From contig JAEXHA010000044.1 in the NCBI GenBank assembly GCA_023450335.1, forward strand, positions 1 to 21,647: a stretch of 21,647 bases of DNA. Reading direction: 5' to 3'. The notes under the pieces are model-generated. The model made no database searches. It worked only from the letters and a program-made list of their open reading frames with translations, and had not been told where the DNA came from. The first letter of the stretch is position 1. Each line of letters opens with the position of its first letter. This stretch comes from Actinomycetes bacterium. Lineage in GTDB: Bacteria > Actinomycetota > Actinomycetes > Actinomycetales > Microbacteriaceae. Below, piece by piece: positions 7,350 through 13,829 of this stretch. A program made the position numbers and the translations under genes.

Positions 7350-7451
7350 ATGGCAGCGAGAGCGAAGGCCGCGTGGACGATCGAGCAGATCGGGCCGTTC
7401 ATCCACACGATGGGCAACACCGCGATCGGGCATACGGACGAACCATGTTGA
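7350..7451 (+). CDS. Small upstream ORF (33 aa) overlapping the MBL hydrolase start
   Basis: An ATG at 7350 opens MAARAKAAWTIEQIGPFIHT and 13 more residues. Its TGA overlaps the next gene's ATG by seven bases (ATGTTGA), the same overlap type as between the two sugar permeases. The MBL gene has no convincing ribosome site of its own, so translation of this ORF probably feeds it. A promoter-like pair lies upstream at leaderless spacing. I do not recognise the peptide; it may be a small protein or merely a coupling leader. Confidence 0.45.
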   Translation: MAARAKAAWTIEQIGPFIHTMGNTAIGHTDEPC

Positions 7452-8248
7452 CGCCGGTTGCCGAGGACGTGTTCGTCCACGAGAGCGTTGTCATCCAGAG
7501 CAACGCGGTCGTCGTGCAGGGGCGTGACGGGGTGCTGCTGATCGACCCGGGCATCACGACCACCGAGATGGCCGAACTCGCCGCCGACATCCGCGCGCTC
7601 GGGCAGCGCGTCGTGGCGGGGTTCTCGACGCATCCCGACTGGGATCACGTGCTCTGGCATCCCGCCTTCGGCGACGCCCCGCGCTACGGCACCGCCCGCT
7701 GCGCCCAGACGATGCAGGAGCTGCTCGCCCACCCCGACTGGGAGGAGCAGATCGCACCGGGGCTCCCGCCGGAGAACGCCGCCGAGATCCCCATGCACCT
7801 GCTGGGTCTTGTCACCGCCCTGCCCGTCGGTGCGACGCGCGTGCCGTGGGACGGACCGGCCGTCCGCATCATCGAGCACCGGGCGCACGCCCCCGGTCAC
7901 GCCGCCCTGCTCATCGAGCCGAGCCGGGTTCTCGCCGCGGGCGACATGCTCTCCGACATCCTGATGCCCTTCCTCGACCTGCAGGCCGAGCGCCCGATCG
8001 CCGATTACCTGGCCGCCCTGCAGAAGTTCGACGAGGTGGCAGAGCGAGTGGATGCCGTCGTTCCCGGCCACGGGTCGGTCGGCACCGGTGACGACGTGCG
8101 CGAACGGATCCGCCGAGATCGCGCGTACGTGCAGGCGCTCCGCGACGGCGTCGACTCCGACGACGTGCGGGTCGGCCCGTCCGCACCGCTGGACTGGGTG
8201 CCCGACATCCACCGATGGCAGGTCGAACGCGTCGCCGGGCGGAGCTGA
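7445..8248 (+). CDS. MBL-fold metallo-hydrolase with a variant metal motif
   Basis: The 267-residue protein has the metallo-beta-lactamase fold order. Paired strands (VVVQGRDGVLLIDPG) lead to the metal loop THPDWDH at 62-68, then HAPGH (H152), LAAGDMLSD (D167) and VPGHGS (H209). The canonical HxHxDH motif reads H63-x-D65-x-D67-H68, with the second histidine replaced by aspartate. The other metal ligands are kept, so a metal site of altered character is likely; the substrate is unknown. I start at 7445 because the sequence upstream lies in the small ORF frame region and family members begin near VAxxVFVH. The 3' end carries the sequence copied at 9450-9479. The last residues, WQVERVAGRS, may therefore have been involved in a duplication or insertion event. 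Confidence 0.88.
   Translation: MLTPVAEDVFVHESVVIQSNAVVVQGRDGVLLIDPGITTTEMAELAADIRALGQRVVAGFSTHPDWDHVLWHPAFGDAPRYGTARCAQTMQELLAHPDWEEQIAPGLPPENAAEIPMHLLGLVTALPVGATRVPWDGPAVRIIEHRAHAPGHAALLIEPSRVLAAGDMLSDILMPFLDLQAERPIADYLAALQKFDEVAERVDAVVPGHGSVGTGDDVRERIRRDRAYVQALRDGVDSDDVRVGPSAPLDWVPDIHRWQVERVAGRS
8216..8245. repeat. 30-base direct repeat, copy 1 (3' end of MBL gene)
   Basis: The last ten sense codons of the MBL gene are repeated with 29 of 30 bases identical at 9450-9479. The two copies bracket the serine hydrolase gene. Confidence 0.85.
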
Positions 8249-8292
8249 GCAGACCCCTGACGCGCCTTCGCCGGGGGCACCGGCTCCGGCCG

Positions 8293-9336
8293 TCAGCTTT
8301 CGTCGGGGAACTCTCCCCCCACAGTGCCGTCCATGGCATCTGCCAGAGCGTAGATCACAGGCCACGCGCCCTCAGAGCTGTTGCCGAGTACGGTCACCGT
8401 GGTGCGTGACTCCGGAATGTGCGTGGACCGGAATGAGGCGCCGGCGTCGTACCCCTCCAGGATCAGCGAGGAGTTGCGGCGGCCGAGCCAGAAGCCCATC
8501 CCATAGCGCTTGTTTTCGGACGGCACGTCGGAGTGGGGACGGATCATCTCGGCGAGCGTGTCGACAGCCACGATCCGGCCGTCCAGCAACGCATTCCAGA
8601 ACCGGTGCAGGTCGTCGGCGGTGAAGTACATCCCGCCGTCGCCGTTGCCCCGAACCGGGAGGTGCAGCGTGTTGGTCCGGTTGCCCTCCTCCTCGAGGTA
8701 GCCGAGCGCGGCATCGCCAGGAAGGTCATCGGAGCGGAGGAACGCCGAGCCGGTCAGTCCCGCCCGCTCGCACACTTCGCTCTGGACCAGCTCATGAAAC
8801 CCGCGGCCGCTGACGCGCTCGGCGACGAGCGCGAGCACCATGTAGCCGCTGTTGCAATAGGAGAACCGCTCACCGGGCGGGAACTTCTGCGGGAATCCGT
8901 CGAGAGCGGGCAGGAACGCCTCGGTCTCGGCCAGCGTATGCACCGGCAGCGAGAAGATGTAGTCATCGATCTCCCCGTCGCCGTCCTCGTCGATGTAGTC
9001 GCCGATGCCGGAGGTGTGGGTGAGCAGATGTGCGATTGTGACCGCATCGTCGATCAGCGGCAGATCGTCGCCGAGGATGGGACGCACCAGGTCCGTGAGG
9101 CCGAGTTGGCCGGCCTCGACGAGCCGCATGATCACGAGCGACGTGAAGCCCTTGTTGCCGCTGGCCGCCGAGATGCGGGTGCTCGGGGTGTTGGCGATCT
9201 CGAGGGCGCGGTTCGCGAAGCCCTCGCAGCGTTCGAGCGTGCGCTGATCACCGACATCGACGGTGATCACGCCGGTGAACGAGTCCTCCTCGATCGCGGC
9301 GTCAAGCACTTCGGGGGCTATGGGAATACTCGTCAT
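8293..9336 (-). CDS. Serine hydrolase, beta-lactamase/esterase class C-like
   Basis: The 347-residue protein has the penicillin-binding/class C beta-lactamase fold. The SxxK motif is S59-G-N-K62 (ISAASGNKGFTSL) and the YxN motif is Y160-C-N162 (RFSYCNSGYMVLAL). HLLTHTSGIGDY at 104-114 is the typical family segment. The third motif near EGYDAG lacks the usual Lys/His-Thr-Gly. There is no secretion signal, suggesting a cytoplasmic esterase or peptidase rather than a cell-wall enzyme. The loop at 116-125 (DEDGDGEIDD) resembles an EF-hand calcium loop, but acidic loops are common here. I chose the ATG at 9336 over an upstream Arg-rich extension that lacks family resemblance; the Shine-Dalgarno is weak (GAGAA). 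The gene is convergent with the MBL gene and lies between the two 30-base repeats. Confidence 0.92.
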   Translation of the reverse strand: MTSIPIAPEVLDAAIEEDSFTGVITVDVGDQRTLERCEGFANRALEIANTPSTRISAASGNKGFTSLVIMRLVEAGQLGLTDLVRPILGDDLPLIDDAVTIAHLLTHTSGIGDYIDEDGDGEIDDYIFSLPVHTLAETEAFLPALDGFPQKFPPGERFSYCNSGYMVLALVAERVSGRGFHELVQSEVCERAGLTGSAFLRSDDLPGDAALGYLEEEGNRTNTLHLPVRGNGDGGMYFTADDLHRFWNALLDGRIVAVDTLAEMIRPHSDVPSENKRYGMGFWLGRRNSSLILEGYDAGASFRSTHIPESRTTVTVLGNSSEGAWPVIYALADAMDGTVGGEFPDES

Positions 9337-9416
9337 TGGGACATTCTCGCGGCTGGGCGACGAAATCGAAGAATCAGCCCCCGGCCCGGGCGGAGTCCAC
9401 GAGCACGAGTGTCGTC

Positions 9417-9488
9417 CTCGACGTCGGCCACCGCACCCACGACTACCAATGGCACGTCGAACGCGTCGCCGGGCGGAGCGGACGCTGA
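9417..9488 (+). pseudogene. Orphan 3'-end fragment of an MBL-like gene
   Basis: In one plus frame this reads LDVGHRTHDYQWHVERVAGR then SGR and a stop. It mirrors the end of the MBL protein (LDWVPDIHRWQVERVAGRS). No upstream MBL domain is present in this frame. It looks like a relic of duplication or of an insertion that displaced the gene end. Confidence 0.6.
9450..9479. repeat. 30-base direct repeat, copy 2
   Basis: It is identical to 8216-8245 except for one G-to-C change. The copies are 1234 bases apart and in the same orientation. Confidence 0.85.
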
Positions 9489-9491
9489 AGG

Positions 9492-10184
9492 TCACGCGGT
9501 GGCGGCTGCCACCGGCTCGTGCTCACGGTTCGACCGCGCGGCGCGCACCGCGATGATCGTGCCGACCGCGAGCAGACCCTGCCCGAGGTTGTACGTGAGC
9601 ATGGCCATCGGGAAGCCCCAGCCCGACACCGCATCGGGGAAGAAGATGACCAGCGACAGGAAGGTGTCCGAGGCGAGGAAGACGGCGCCGCCCCACGCGA
9701 TGAGCGGGTGGCAGCGGGATGCGGTGATCGCGGTGCCGGCCAGGACGAGCCCGTAGACGGCGACGGCGATCGTGAGGTTGCCCAGGCGTGGCCACAGCAC
9801 GGCGATGATGCCGACCCACCACACCGCGTAGACGAGCGCCCACCACGGCACGCGAGCTACGGCGAGCCGGCGCCCGAACAGCCAGATGTAGCAAAGGTGC
9901 GCCAGGCCGAAGAAGAGCAGCATCATCGGCAGCGACAGCCCCTCGCCGAGGAACGACCCCGACAGGCCACCGAACCACGACAGGGCGATCGCGGCCAGAA
10001 GAAGGATGATCGCGCTGCTGCGACTCGCGCCCTGCATCACGAGTACGACGCCGAGTGCCAGCAGCGGCATGCGGGCGGTCGCGGCGGCATCCACCACCAC
10101 CGCGGGCGCGCCGATGACGATCGCGACCAGGTGCCCCATCGAGACGATCGCATACGGGACGAAGGCGATCCAGGGGTGTTTCAT
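9492..10184 (-). CDS. YhhN/TMEM86-like integral membrane protein (lysoplasmalogenase family)
   Basis: The 230-residue protein is almost entirely hydrophobic with about eight helices. The segment WGGAVFLASDTFLSL at about 173-187 is the C-terminal signature of the YhhN/TMEM86 family, and FFGLAHLCYIWLFGRR at about 93-108 corresponds to the conserved histidine/tyrosine helix. Characterised members hydrolyse the vinyl-ether bond of lysoplasmalogens; bacterial members are mostly untested. The first acidic residue of the family, usually in a GD pair, is not visible where expected (LSWFGGLSG), while the SD in the second signature is kept, so activity is uncertain. The ATG at 10184 is preceded by AGGAG four bases away; an upstream GTG and ATG in the same frame are less well placed. 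It appears monocistronic. Confidence 0.85.
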   Translation of the reverse strand: MKHPWIAFVPYAIVSMGHLVAIVIGAPAVVVDAAATARMPLLALGVVLVMQGASRSSAIILLLAAIALSWFGGLSGSFLGEGLSLPMMLLFFGLAHLCYIWLFGRRLAVARVPWWALVYAVWWVGIIAVLWPRLGNLTIAVAVYGLVLAGTAITASRCHPLIAWGGAVFLASDTFLSLVIFFPDAVSGWGFPMAMLTYNLGQGLLAVGTIIAVRAARSNREHEPVAAATA

Positions 10185-10241
10185 TGCGCTCCTCATCGAG
10201 ACCACTGTGCGGGGTTCACCGTGATCCCTGCCGCGCCCACT

Positions 10242-10778
10242 CTATGAGACCGCCCGAATGTCCGCCGCCACCGCCGACAGGTCGTCACCCAACTGGTGTC
10301 CGCCGGTCACGGTGCGCACCGTCGCCCCGGGGATCGCCGCCGCGTACAGGTCGCGGTGCGCGAACGGCACGATGTCGTCGTCTTCGGCCGCATAGAGGAA
10401 GACGGGAACCGGCGGCAGCATCCGGCCGAACTCCGCCGGCAGCTCGAAACCCTCGAACGCCCAGTCGGCATCGCCGCCGGGAAACGGCGCGGCGATGAGG
10501 AACAGTCCCGCGACGGCGACGGGCGACCCCGCCGTCAGGTGCTTGACCGCAAGATACCCGCCGATCGAATGCGCGACCACGAGCACCGGCATCCGCGCCC
10601 GCTCGAGCGCATGCCCGATCGCGCGCAGCCACGCCTCCTCCCCCGACTCCTCCTCGGGCAGCCGCGGGTAGTCGACGATGTCGTGGCCGTCCAGGCGCCG
10701 GATGAGGTCGGCCACCATGCGGGCGTCCTCGTCGTAGGCGCCGGCCCCGGCGCCGTGCAGAAAGATGATGTCCGTCAT
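10242..10778 (-). CDS. Small alpha/beta hydrolase (RBBP9/YdeN-like)
   Basis: The 178-residue protein is a minimal alpha/beta hydrolase. It starts with the strand-and-oxyanion segment MTDIIFLHGAGAGAYDEDAR and has the nucleophile elbow AHSIGG (S71). The acid follows LYAAEDDDIVPF (probably D135), and the histidine is H161 (TGGHQLGDDL). The size and lack of a signal peptide fit the cytoplasmic serine hydrolases of the RBBP9/YdeN group; the substrate is unknown. The ATG at 10778 lacks a strong ribosome site but fits the family start exactly. It is divergent from the GT2 operon and has no obvious partner. Confidence 0.9.
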   Translation of the reverse strand: MTDIIFLHGAGAGAYDEDARMVADLIRRLDGHDIVDYPRLPEEESGEEAWLRAIGHALERARMPVLVVAHSIGGYLAVKHLTAGSPVAVAGLFLIAAPFPGGDADWAFEGFELPAEFGRMLPPVPVFLYAAEDDDIVPFAHRDLYAAAIPGATVRTVTGGHQLGDDLSAVAADIRAVS

Positions 10779-10922
10779 CGGTGCCCACCCGCTCCGCGTT
10801 GTGCCTGGTCAGCGATGCTACTCGGCCACGCGGCGAATGCTCCACCCCGCCCCCTTTTGCGTATCCGCGGCGAGAACGCAAGGTGCTGTACCCGCGCGGG
10901 CGCAGCGCCCAGACTCACGACC

Positions 10923-10961
10923 ATGGTGTTCATCGGTTATCACGCCTCTCCGGCCGCCTGA
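10923..10961 (+). pseudogene. 12-codon ORF: leader peptide or remnant of an LLM-class oxidoreductase gene
   Basis: ATG at 10923 reads MVFIGYHASPAA and stops two bases before the GT2 start codon. MVFIGYHAS closely resembles the N-terminus of LLM-class flavin oxidoreductases (typically IGYHASHEQF), which suggests that only the first nine codons of such a gene survive. Alternatively it is a translated leader: the GT2 gene lacks its own ribosome site and could depend on reinitiation after this stop. CAGACT seven bases before the ATG could be a -10 box. Confidence 0.4.
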
Positions 10962-10963
10962 GC

Positions 10964-11752
10964 ATGCCCGCATCCCCCGCCCTCGTCGTGTCGGTCGTGA
11001 TTCCGGTCAAAGATGACGCGGCCGAACTCGAGCGGTGCCTGCGCGCGCTGCGGCTGCAGACCCGCGCGCCGGACGAGATCGTCGTGGTCGACAACGGCTC
11101 GTCCGACGCGTCCGCACAGGTCGCACGCACCGCTGGCGCCCGGGTCATCCGGTGCGATTGGCCGGGCATCCCCGCGGCGAGCTCGGCCGGCTACGACGCC
11201 GCGACCGGCGACATCATCCTGCGATTGGATGCCGATGGCGTACCGAGTCGGGACTGGGTGCACGTCTTCGCGACGGCATTCACCCGGCGCCCCGACGTGG
11301 CAGTGTTCACCGGTGGCGCCCGCTTCACCGATGGGCCACGGCGGCTGCGGAAAGGGCTGGCCGCGGCCTATCTCGGCGCCTACACCGCGGCGACCGTGCC
11401 GGCGCTGGGCCATCTGCCGCTGTTCGGGTCGAACCTCGGCTTCCGCCGCGACGCGTGGCGCAGCGTGCGCGGCCACGTGCACCGGCGCGATCCGGAACTG
11501 CACGATGACCTCGACCTCGCGTTCCACCTCGGCGAGCGCCACCGCATCCGGTTCCTTCCCGGTGCGGCGATGGGCATCTCGATGCGCCCGTTCGCGCCGG
11601 GCGCCGCGTTCGGCCGGCGCATCGCGCGCGGGTTTCGCACGGTGGTCGTGCACTGGCCGGATGACTTTCCCCCGATGCGGTGGGTGCGCCTGCTGCTGCG
11701 CCGCGCACTGCGCCGCCTGGGCGTGCCTCCCCGAAGGCGGTCACCGCGATGA
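10964..11752 (+). CDS. Family 2 glycosyltransferase
   Basis: The 262-residue protein has the GT-A fold of family 2. VSVVIPVKDDAAELERCLRA opens the nucleotide-sugar domain, VVDNGSSDAS follows at 41-50, the metal-binding DxD is D89-A-D91, and the acceptor-side acidic cluster is ELHDDLDLAFHLGER at 178-192. There is no long transmembrane segment; the Arg-rich C-terminus (about 218-262) may bind the membrane. It transfers a sugar from a nucleotide donor to an unknown acceptor. The ATG at 10964 is two bases after the stop of the 12-codon ORF; there is no Shine-Dalgarno, so the start is moderately certain. Its stop overlaps the next gene by four bases (ATGA), making it the first main gene of a three-gene operon. 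Confidence 0.9.
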   Translation: MPASPALVVSVVIPVKDDAAELERCLRALRLQTRAPDEIVVVDNGSSDASAQVARTAGARVIRCDWPGIPAASSAGYDAATGDIILRLDADGVPSRDWVHVFATAFTRRPDVAVFTGGARFTDGPRRLRKGLAAAYLGAYTAATVPALGHLPLFGSNLGFRRDAWRSVRGHVHRRDPELHDDLDLAFHLGERHRIRFLPGAAMGISMRPFAPGAAFGRRIARGFRTVVVHWPDDFPPMRWVRLLLRRALRRLGVPPRRRSPR

Positions 11753-12567
11753 AGATCGTTCCGCTCATCGGGCCCGCGCAGCCGCCCGAGCTGCACGTCA
11801 TGACCTACAACGTCCGGCGCCGGGTCTCCGGTCCGCTCGTGCGTCCCGCCGACCGGTGGCGGGCACGCCGTCCGCGCCTGACGGCGATGCTGCGCGCCGA
11901 GCAGCCGACGGGGCTGGGCGTGCAAGAGGCCATGCCCGACCAGGCCGCAGCGGTCGGCGAAGCGCTCGGGCAGCGGTACCGATTCGTCGGGCACGGGCGC
12001 GATGCCGAGGGCCGAGGCGAAGGCTGTCCGCTGTTCTTCGACGCCGAGCGTCTCGAACTGCTCGACGGGGCGCAGACGGCGCTGTCGACCCGTCCCGAGA
12101 CGCCGGGGTCGCGGTCGTGGGGTTCACCGATCCCCCGCGTGCTGGTGGCCGCCACTTTCCGCGACCGCGAGACCGACCGTCGGTTTCTCGCCCTCAACAC
12201 CCACCTCGACGTGTTCTCGCCGTGGGCGCGGCGGGCCGGAGCGCGTCTCGTACGTGAGCGTGTCGAGGCGCAGCCGTGGCCGGCGATCGTCACCGGCGAT
12301 TTCAACGCGCGGCCCGCCTCGGCGCCGCTGCGCGAGCTGCGACGCGGCGGCCTCGTCGACGCGTGGGTCGCCGCAGACGAACGCGCGACCCGCGAATGGA
12401 GCACCTTCACCCGGTACCGTCATCCCCATGCACGCGGACGGCGGATCGACGGCATCATCGTGTCGCCGGACGTGCGCGTGACCCGTGCGGCGATCGACGC
12501 CCGCCGGGTCGACGGCGGCTGGCCGTCGGATCACCTGCCCGTGCACGCGGTGGTGCGGCTCGCATGA
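11749..12567 (+). CDS. Endonuclease/exonuclease/phosphatase family hydrolase
   Basis: The 272-residue protein has all core motifs of the metal-dependent EEP (DNase I/sphingomyelinase-like) fold: N21 in MTYNVRRR, E60 in GVQEAMP, H152 in LNTHLDVFSPWA, D184 and N186 in VTGDFNARP, and D261-H262 in PSDHLPV. The fold hydrolyses phosphodiester or phosphomonoester bonds in nucleic acids, lipids or inositol phosphates. Absence of a signal peptide points to a cytoplasmic role. It overlaps the glycosyltransferase stop and the following membrane protein start by four bases each, so all three are translationally coupled. The glycosyltransferase and membrane-protein partners make a lipid or sugar-phosphate substrate more attractive than DNA, but this is inference. 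Confidence 0.92.
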   Translation: MKIVPLIGPAQPPELHVMTYNVRRRVSGPLVRPADRWRARRPRLTAMLRAEQPTGLGVQEAMPDQAAAVGEALGQRYRFVGHGRDAEGRGEGCPLFFDAERLELLDGAQTALSTRPETPGSRSWGSPIPRVLVAATFRDRETDRRFLALNTHLDVFSPWARRAGARLVRERVEAQPWPAIVTGDFNARPASAPLRELRRGGLVDAWVAADERATREWSTFTRYRHPHARGRRIDGIIVSPDVRVTRAAIDARRVDGGWPSDHLPVHAVVRLA

Positions 12568-13139
12568 CGCGTCCCATGATCGACAACTTCCTGCGTCGCC
12601 CACGCGGCGTGGCCGAGGTCATCGCCGATGCGGTGCGGGTGGCGGGGTTGCTGAGCGTGGTCGCGGGTGCGATCTGGTGGACGGTGACGGATGCCGGCAT
12701 CCTCGCCCTTGCCCTGCCCGCGCTGCTGGTGCCCCGCTTCGTCGGCGTGCGGCCCGGGTTCGACATCACGTTCGGCGTCGCGGTGCTCATCGCCGCGTGG
12801 AGCAACGTGCTCGACCTGTACCGCACCGTGCCCGGCTGGGACCTGCTGGTCCACGTCGTCGCGACCGGCCTGATCGCCGTGCTGGCCTACCTCGCCCTCG
12901 CGCGGTGGAACATCGTGCCGCACCCGCCCCAGTCGCGCCGTCTCGCAGTGATCTTCACGACGTCGATCGGCCTGGCCATGAGCGCGCTGTGGGAGATGGT
13001 CGAGTGGCTCGGCAAGACCTTCATCACCGACGAGATCTTCGTCACCTACACCGACACCATCGGCGACATGGCCGTCGGCGGCCTCGGAGCGCTGATCGCC
13101 GGGTTCGTGGTCGCCCGCGTGCGGTTGCTGCGGGAGTGA
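12564..13139 (+). CDS. YjdF/DUF2238-like integral membrane protein
   Basis: The 191-residue protein has about five to six helices (about 24-40, 43-60, 67-82, 93-113, 126-148, 166-186). Signatures typical of the YjdF/DUF2238 group are ALWEMVEWLGKTF at 141-153 and TDTIGDMAVGGLGALIAG at 163-180. These place conserved acidic residues (E144, E147, D164, D168) in membrane helices. Its function is unknown. The start ATG at 12564 overlaps the EEP gene stop by four bases; a second in-frame ATG four codons later is possible. It is the last gene of the glycosyltransferase operon, with the strong terminator at 13250-13290 downstream. Confidence 0.82.
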   Translation: MTRPMIDNFLRRPRGVAEVIADAVRVAGLLSVVAGAIWWTVTDAGILALALPALLVPRFVGVRPGFDITFGVAVLIAAWSNVLDLYRTVPGWDLLVHVVATGLIAVLAYLALARWNIVPHPPQSRRLAVIFTTSIGLAMSALWEMVEWLGKTFITDEIFVTYTDTIGDMAVGGLGALIAGFVVARVRLLRE

Positions 13140-13212
13140 GAGTCCGGTCCACGAGATTGACGCCACGGGTTCATCGCACGTCGACGCCGAGCCACCTCCC
13201 AGGTGCGGACAG

Positions 13213-13218
13213 TAGACT
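13213..13218 (+). promoter_or_regulatory. -10 box of a candidate small RNA
   Basis: TAGACT matches TANNNT. Using the six-base spacing seen at leaderless genes in this window, transcription would begin near 13225, where there is no start codon. No good -35 box is seen. Confidence 0.45.
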
Positions 13219-13224
13219 GGTCGC

Positions 13225-13290
13225 GATAGGCGAACTTCTCATTCGTCTCGCCCCGGCTGTGTGGTAACAGTCGGGGCTTTCTCTTTTCTC
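13225..13290 (+). ncRNA. Candidate small RNA, about 60 bases, ending in an intrinsic terminator
   Basis: A -10 box, no open reading frame, a short hairpin (GCGAA with TTCGT, positions 13230-13246) and then a textbook terminator within about 65 bases suggest a discrete small transcript. It may instead be only the end of the upstream operon, whose stop codon is 110 bases before the terminator. I do not recognise it as a known RNA family. Confidence 0.4.
13250..13290 (+). terminator. Intrinsic terminator with T-rich tail
   Basis: GCCCCGGCTGT and ACAGTCGGGGC form an 11-base stem with one G-T wobble and a 6-base loop, followed by TTTCTCTTTTCTC. This is the clearest rho-independent terminator in the window and would end the GT2 operon or the small RNA. 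Confidence 0.9.
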
Positions 13291-13379
13291 GGGGTCGCCG
13301 CGGTACATGGGTTATGGGCAAGACGCGTCCGTGGTGGGATCATTCCCGTCCGGGTCGGCGCTCATCACGTCGCGAAGGG

Positions 13380-13508
13380 TCAAGGTTCATGCGAATCAAA
13401 GATGACGCGAGCGAACCAGAGTCCACCAGCGATCGCTCCCACCAGGACGAGTACCGCGACCGTGAGCACGATCCACCGTCGGGGAGGCGTTACCGAGCCG
13501 ATGGGCAT
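13380..13508 (-). CDS. Predicted 42-residue single-pass membrane protein
   Basis: A short minus-strand frame from the ATG at 13508 encodes MPIGSVTPPRRWIVLTVAVL followed by VLVGAIAGGLWFARVIFDSHEP. It has a basic N-terminal PPRR and one clean hydrophobic helix at about 12-34. A TGA lies directly before the ATG in frame, so this must be the earliest start. GGGTGA lies close upstream but with poor spacing. It is 81 bases downstream of the toxin gene on the same strand and may be read with it. Function unknown; a tail-anchored or regulatory membrane peptide is possible. No other coding frame here looks better. Confidence 0.5.
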   Translation of the reverse strand: MPIGSVTPPRRWIVLTVAVLVLVGAIAGGLWFARVIFDSHEP

Positions 13509-13589
13509 TCACCCAGAGTCGAGGGACCGATCTACCGCCCGGGGGAGGGACGCTCCGGGGGCCCTCAGCGTGCGCGGTGACTCGGCTGG

Positions 13590-13829
13590 TCACGGCAGAA
13601 GGTCGAGCATCTGAGGTCGAGCCTTCATCGCGTGGATGACGAGTTCGTTGCCGCTGTCAAAGACCAACACCACCGTCTCAAGAAGTCGCCCGTTCGTGTC
13701 GAAGCCGAGACGGAGCTGCCGCGCGGGCGAATCCTCATCGAGGTAGTCGACCCACAATGGCGACGAAGCCGCCTGGATGATGTCCTCAGCTGCAATGTCA
13801 TGCTTGAGTGCCGAGTCGTGGACCTTCAC
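13590..13829 (-). CDS. Putative type II toxin (BrnT/RelE-like)
   Basis: The 79-residue protein starts with GTG at 13829. It has a short helix (LKHDIAAEDIIQAA) followed by a beta-rich half, RQLRLGFDTNGRLLETVVLV, then LVIHAMKARPQML. This pattern, a helix followed by strands carrying LGxDxxGRLLE and ending HAMKAR, is that of BrnT/RelE-like mRNA interferase folds found with ribbon-helix-helix partners. Ribosome-dependent or free RNA cleavage is the known activity of such folds; it is not shown here. Its start overlaps the upstream antitoxin stop by four bases (GTGA), giving the antitoxin-first order. The assignment rests mainly on the partner and layout, so an accessory role cannot be excluded. 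Confidence 0.75.
   Translation of the reverse strand: MKVHDSALKHDIAAEDIIQAASSPLWVDYLDEDSPARQLRLGFDTNGRLLETVVLVFDSGNELVIHAMKARPQMLDLLP

Noticed and set aside
13390..13580. Plus-strand frame opposite the membrane peptide
   Set aside because: It encodes a very hydrophilic Arg/Asp/Ser sequence without motifs or ribosome site; the opposite strand gives a clean transmembrane helix.
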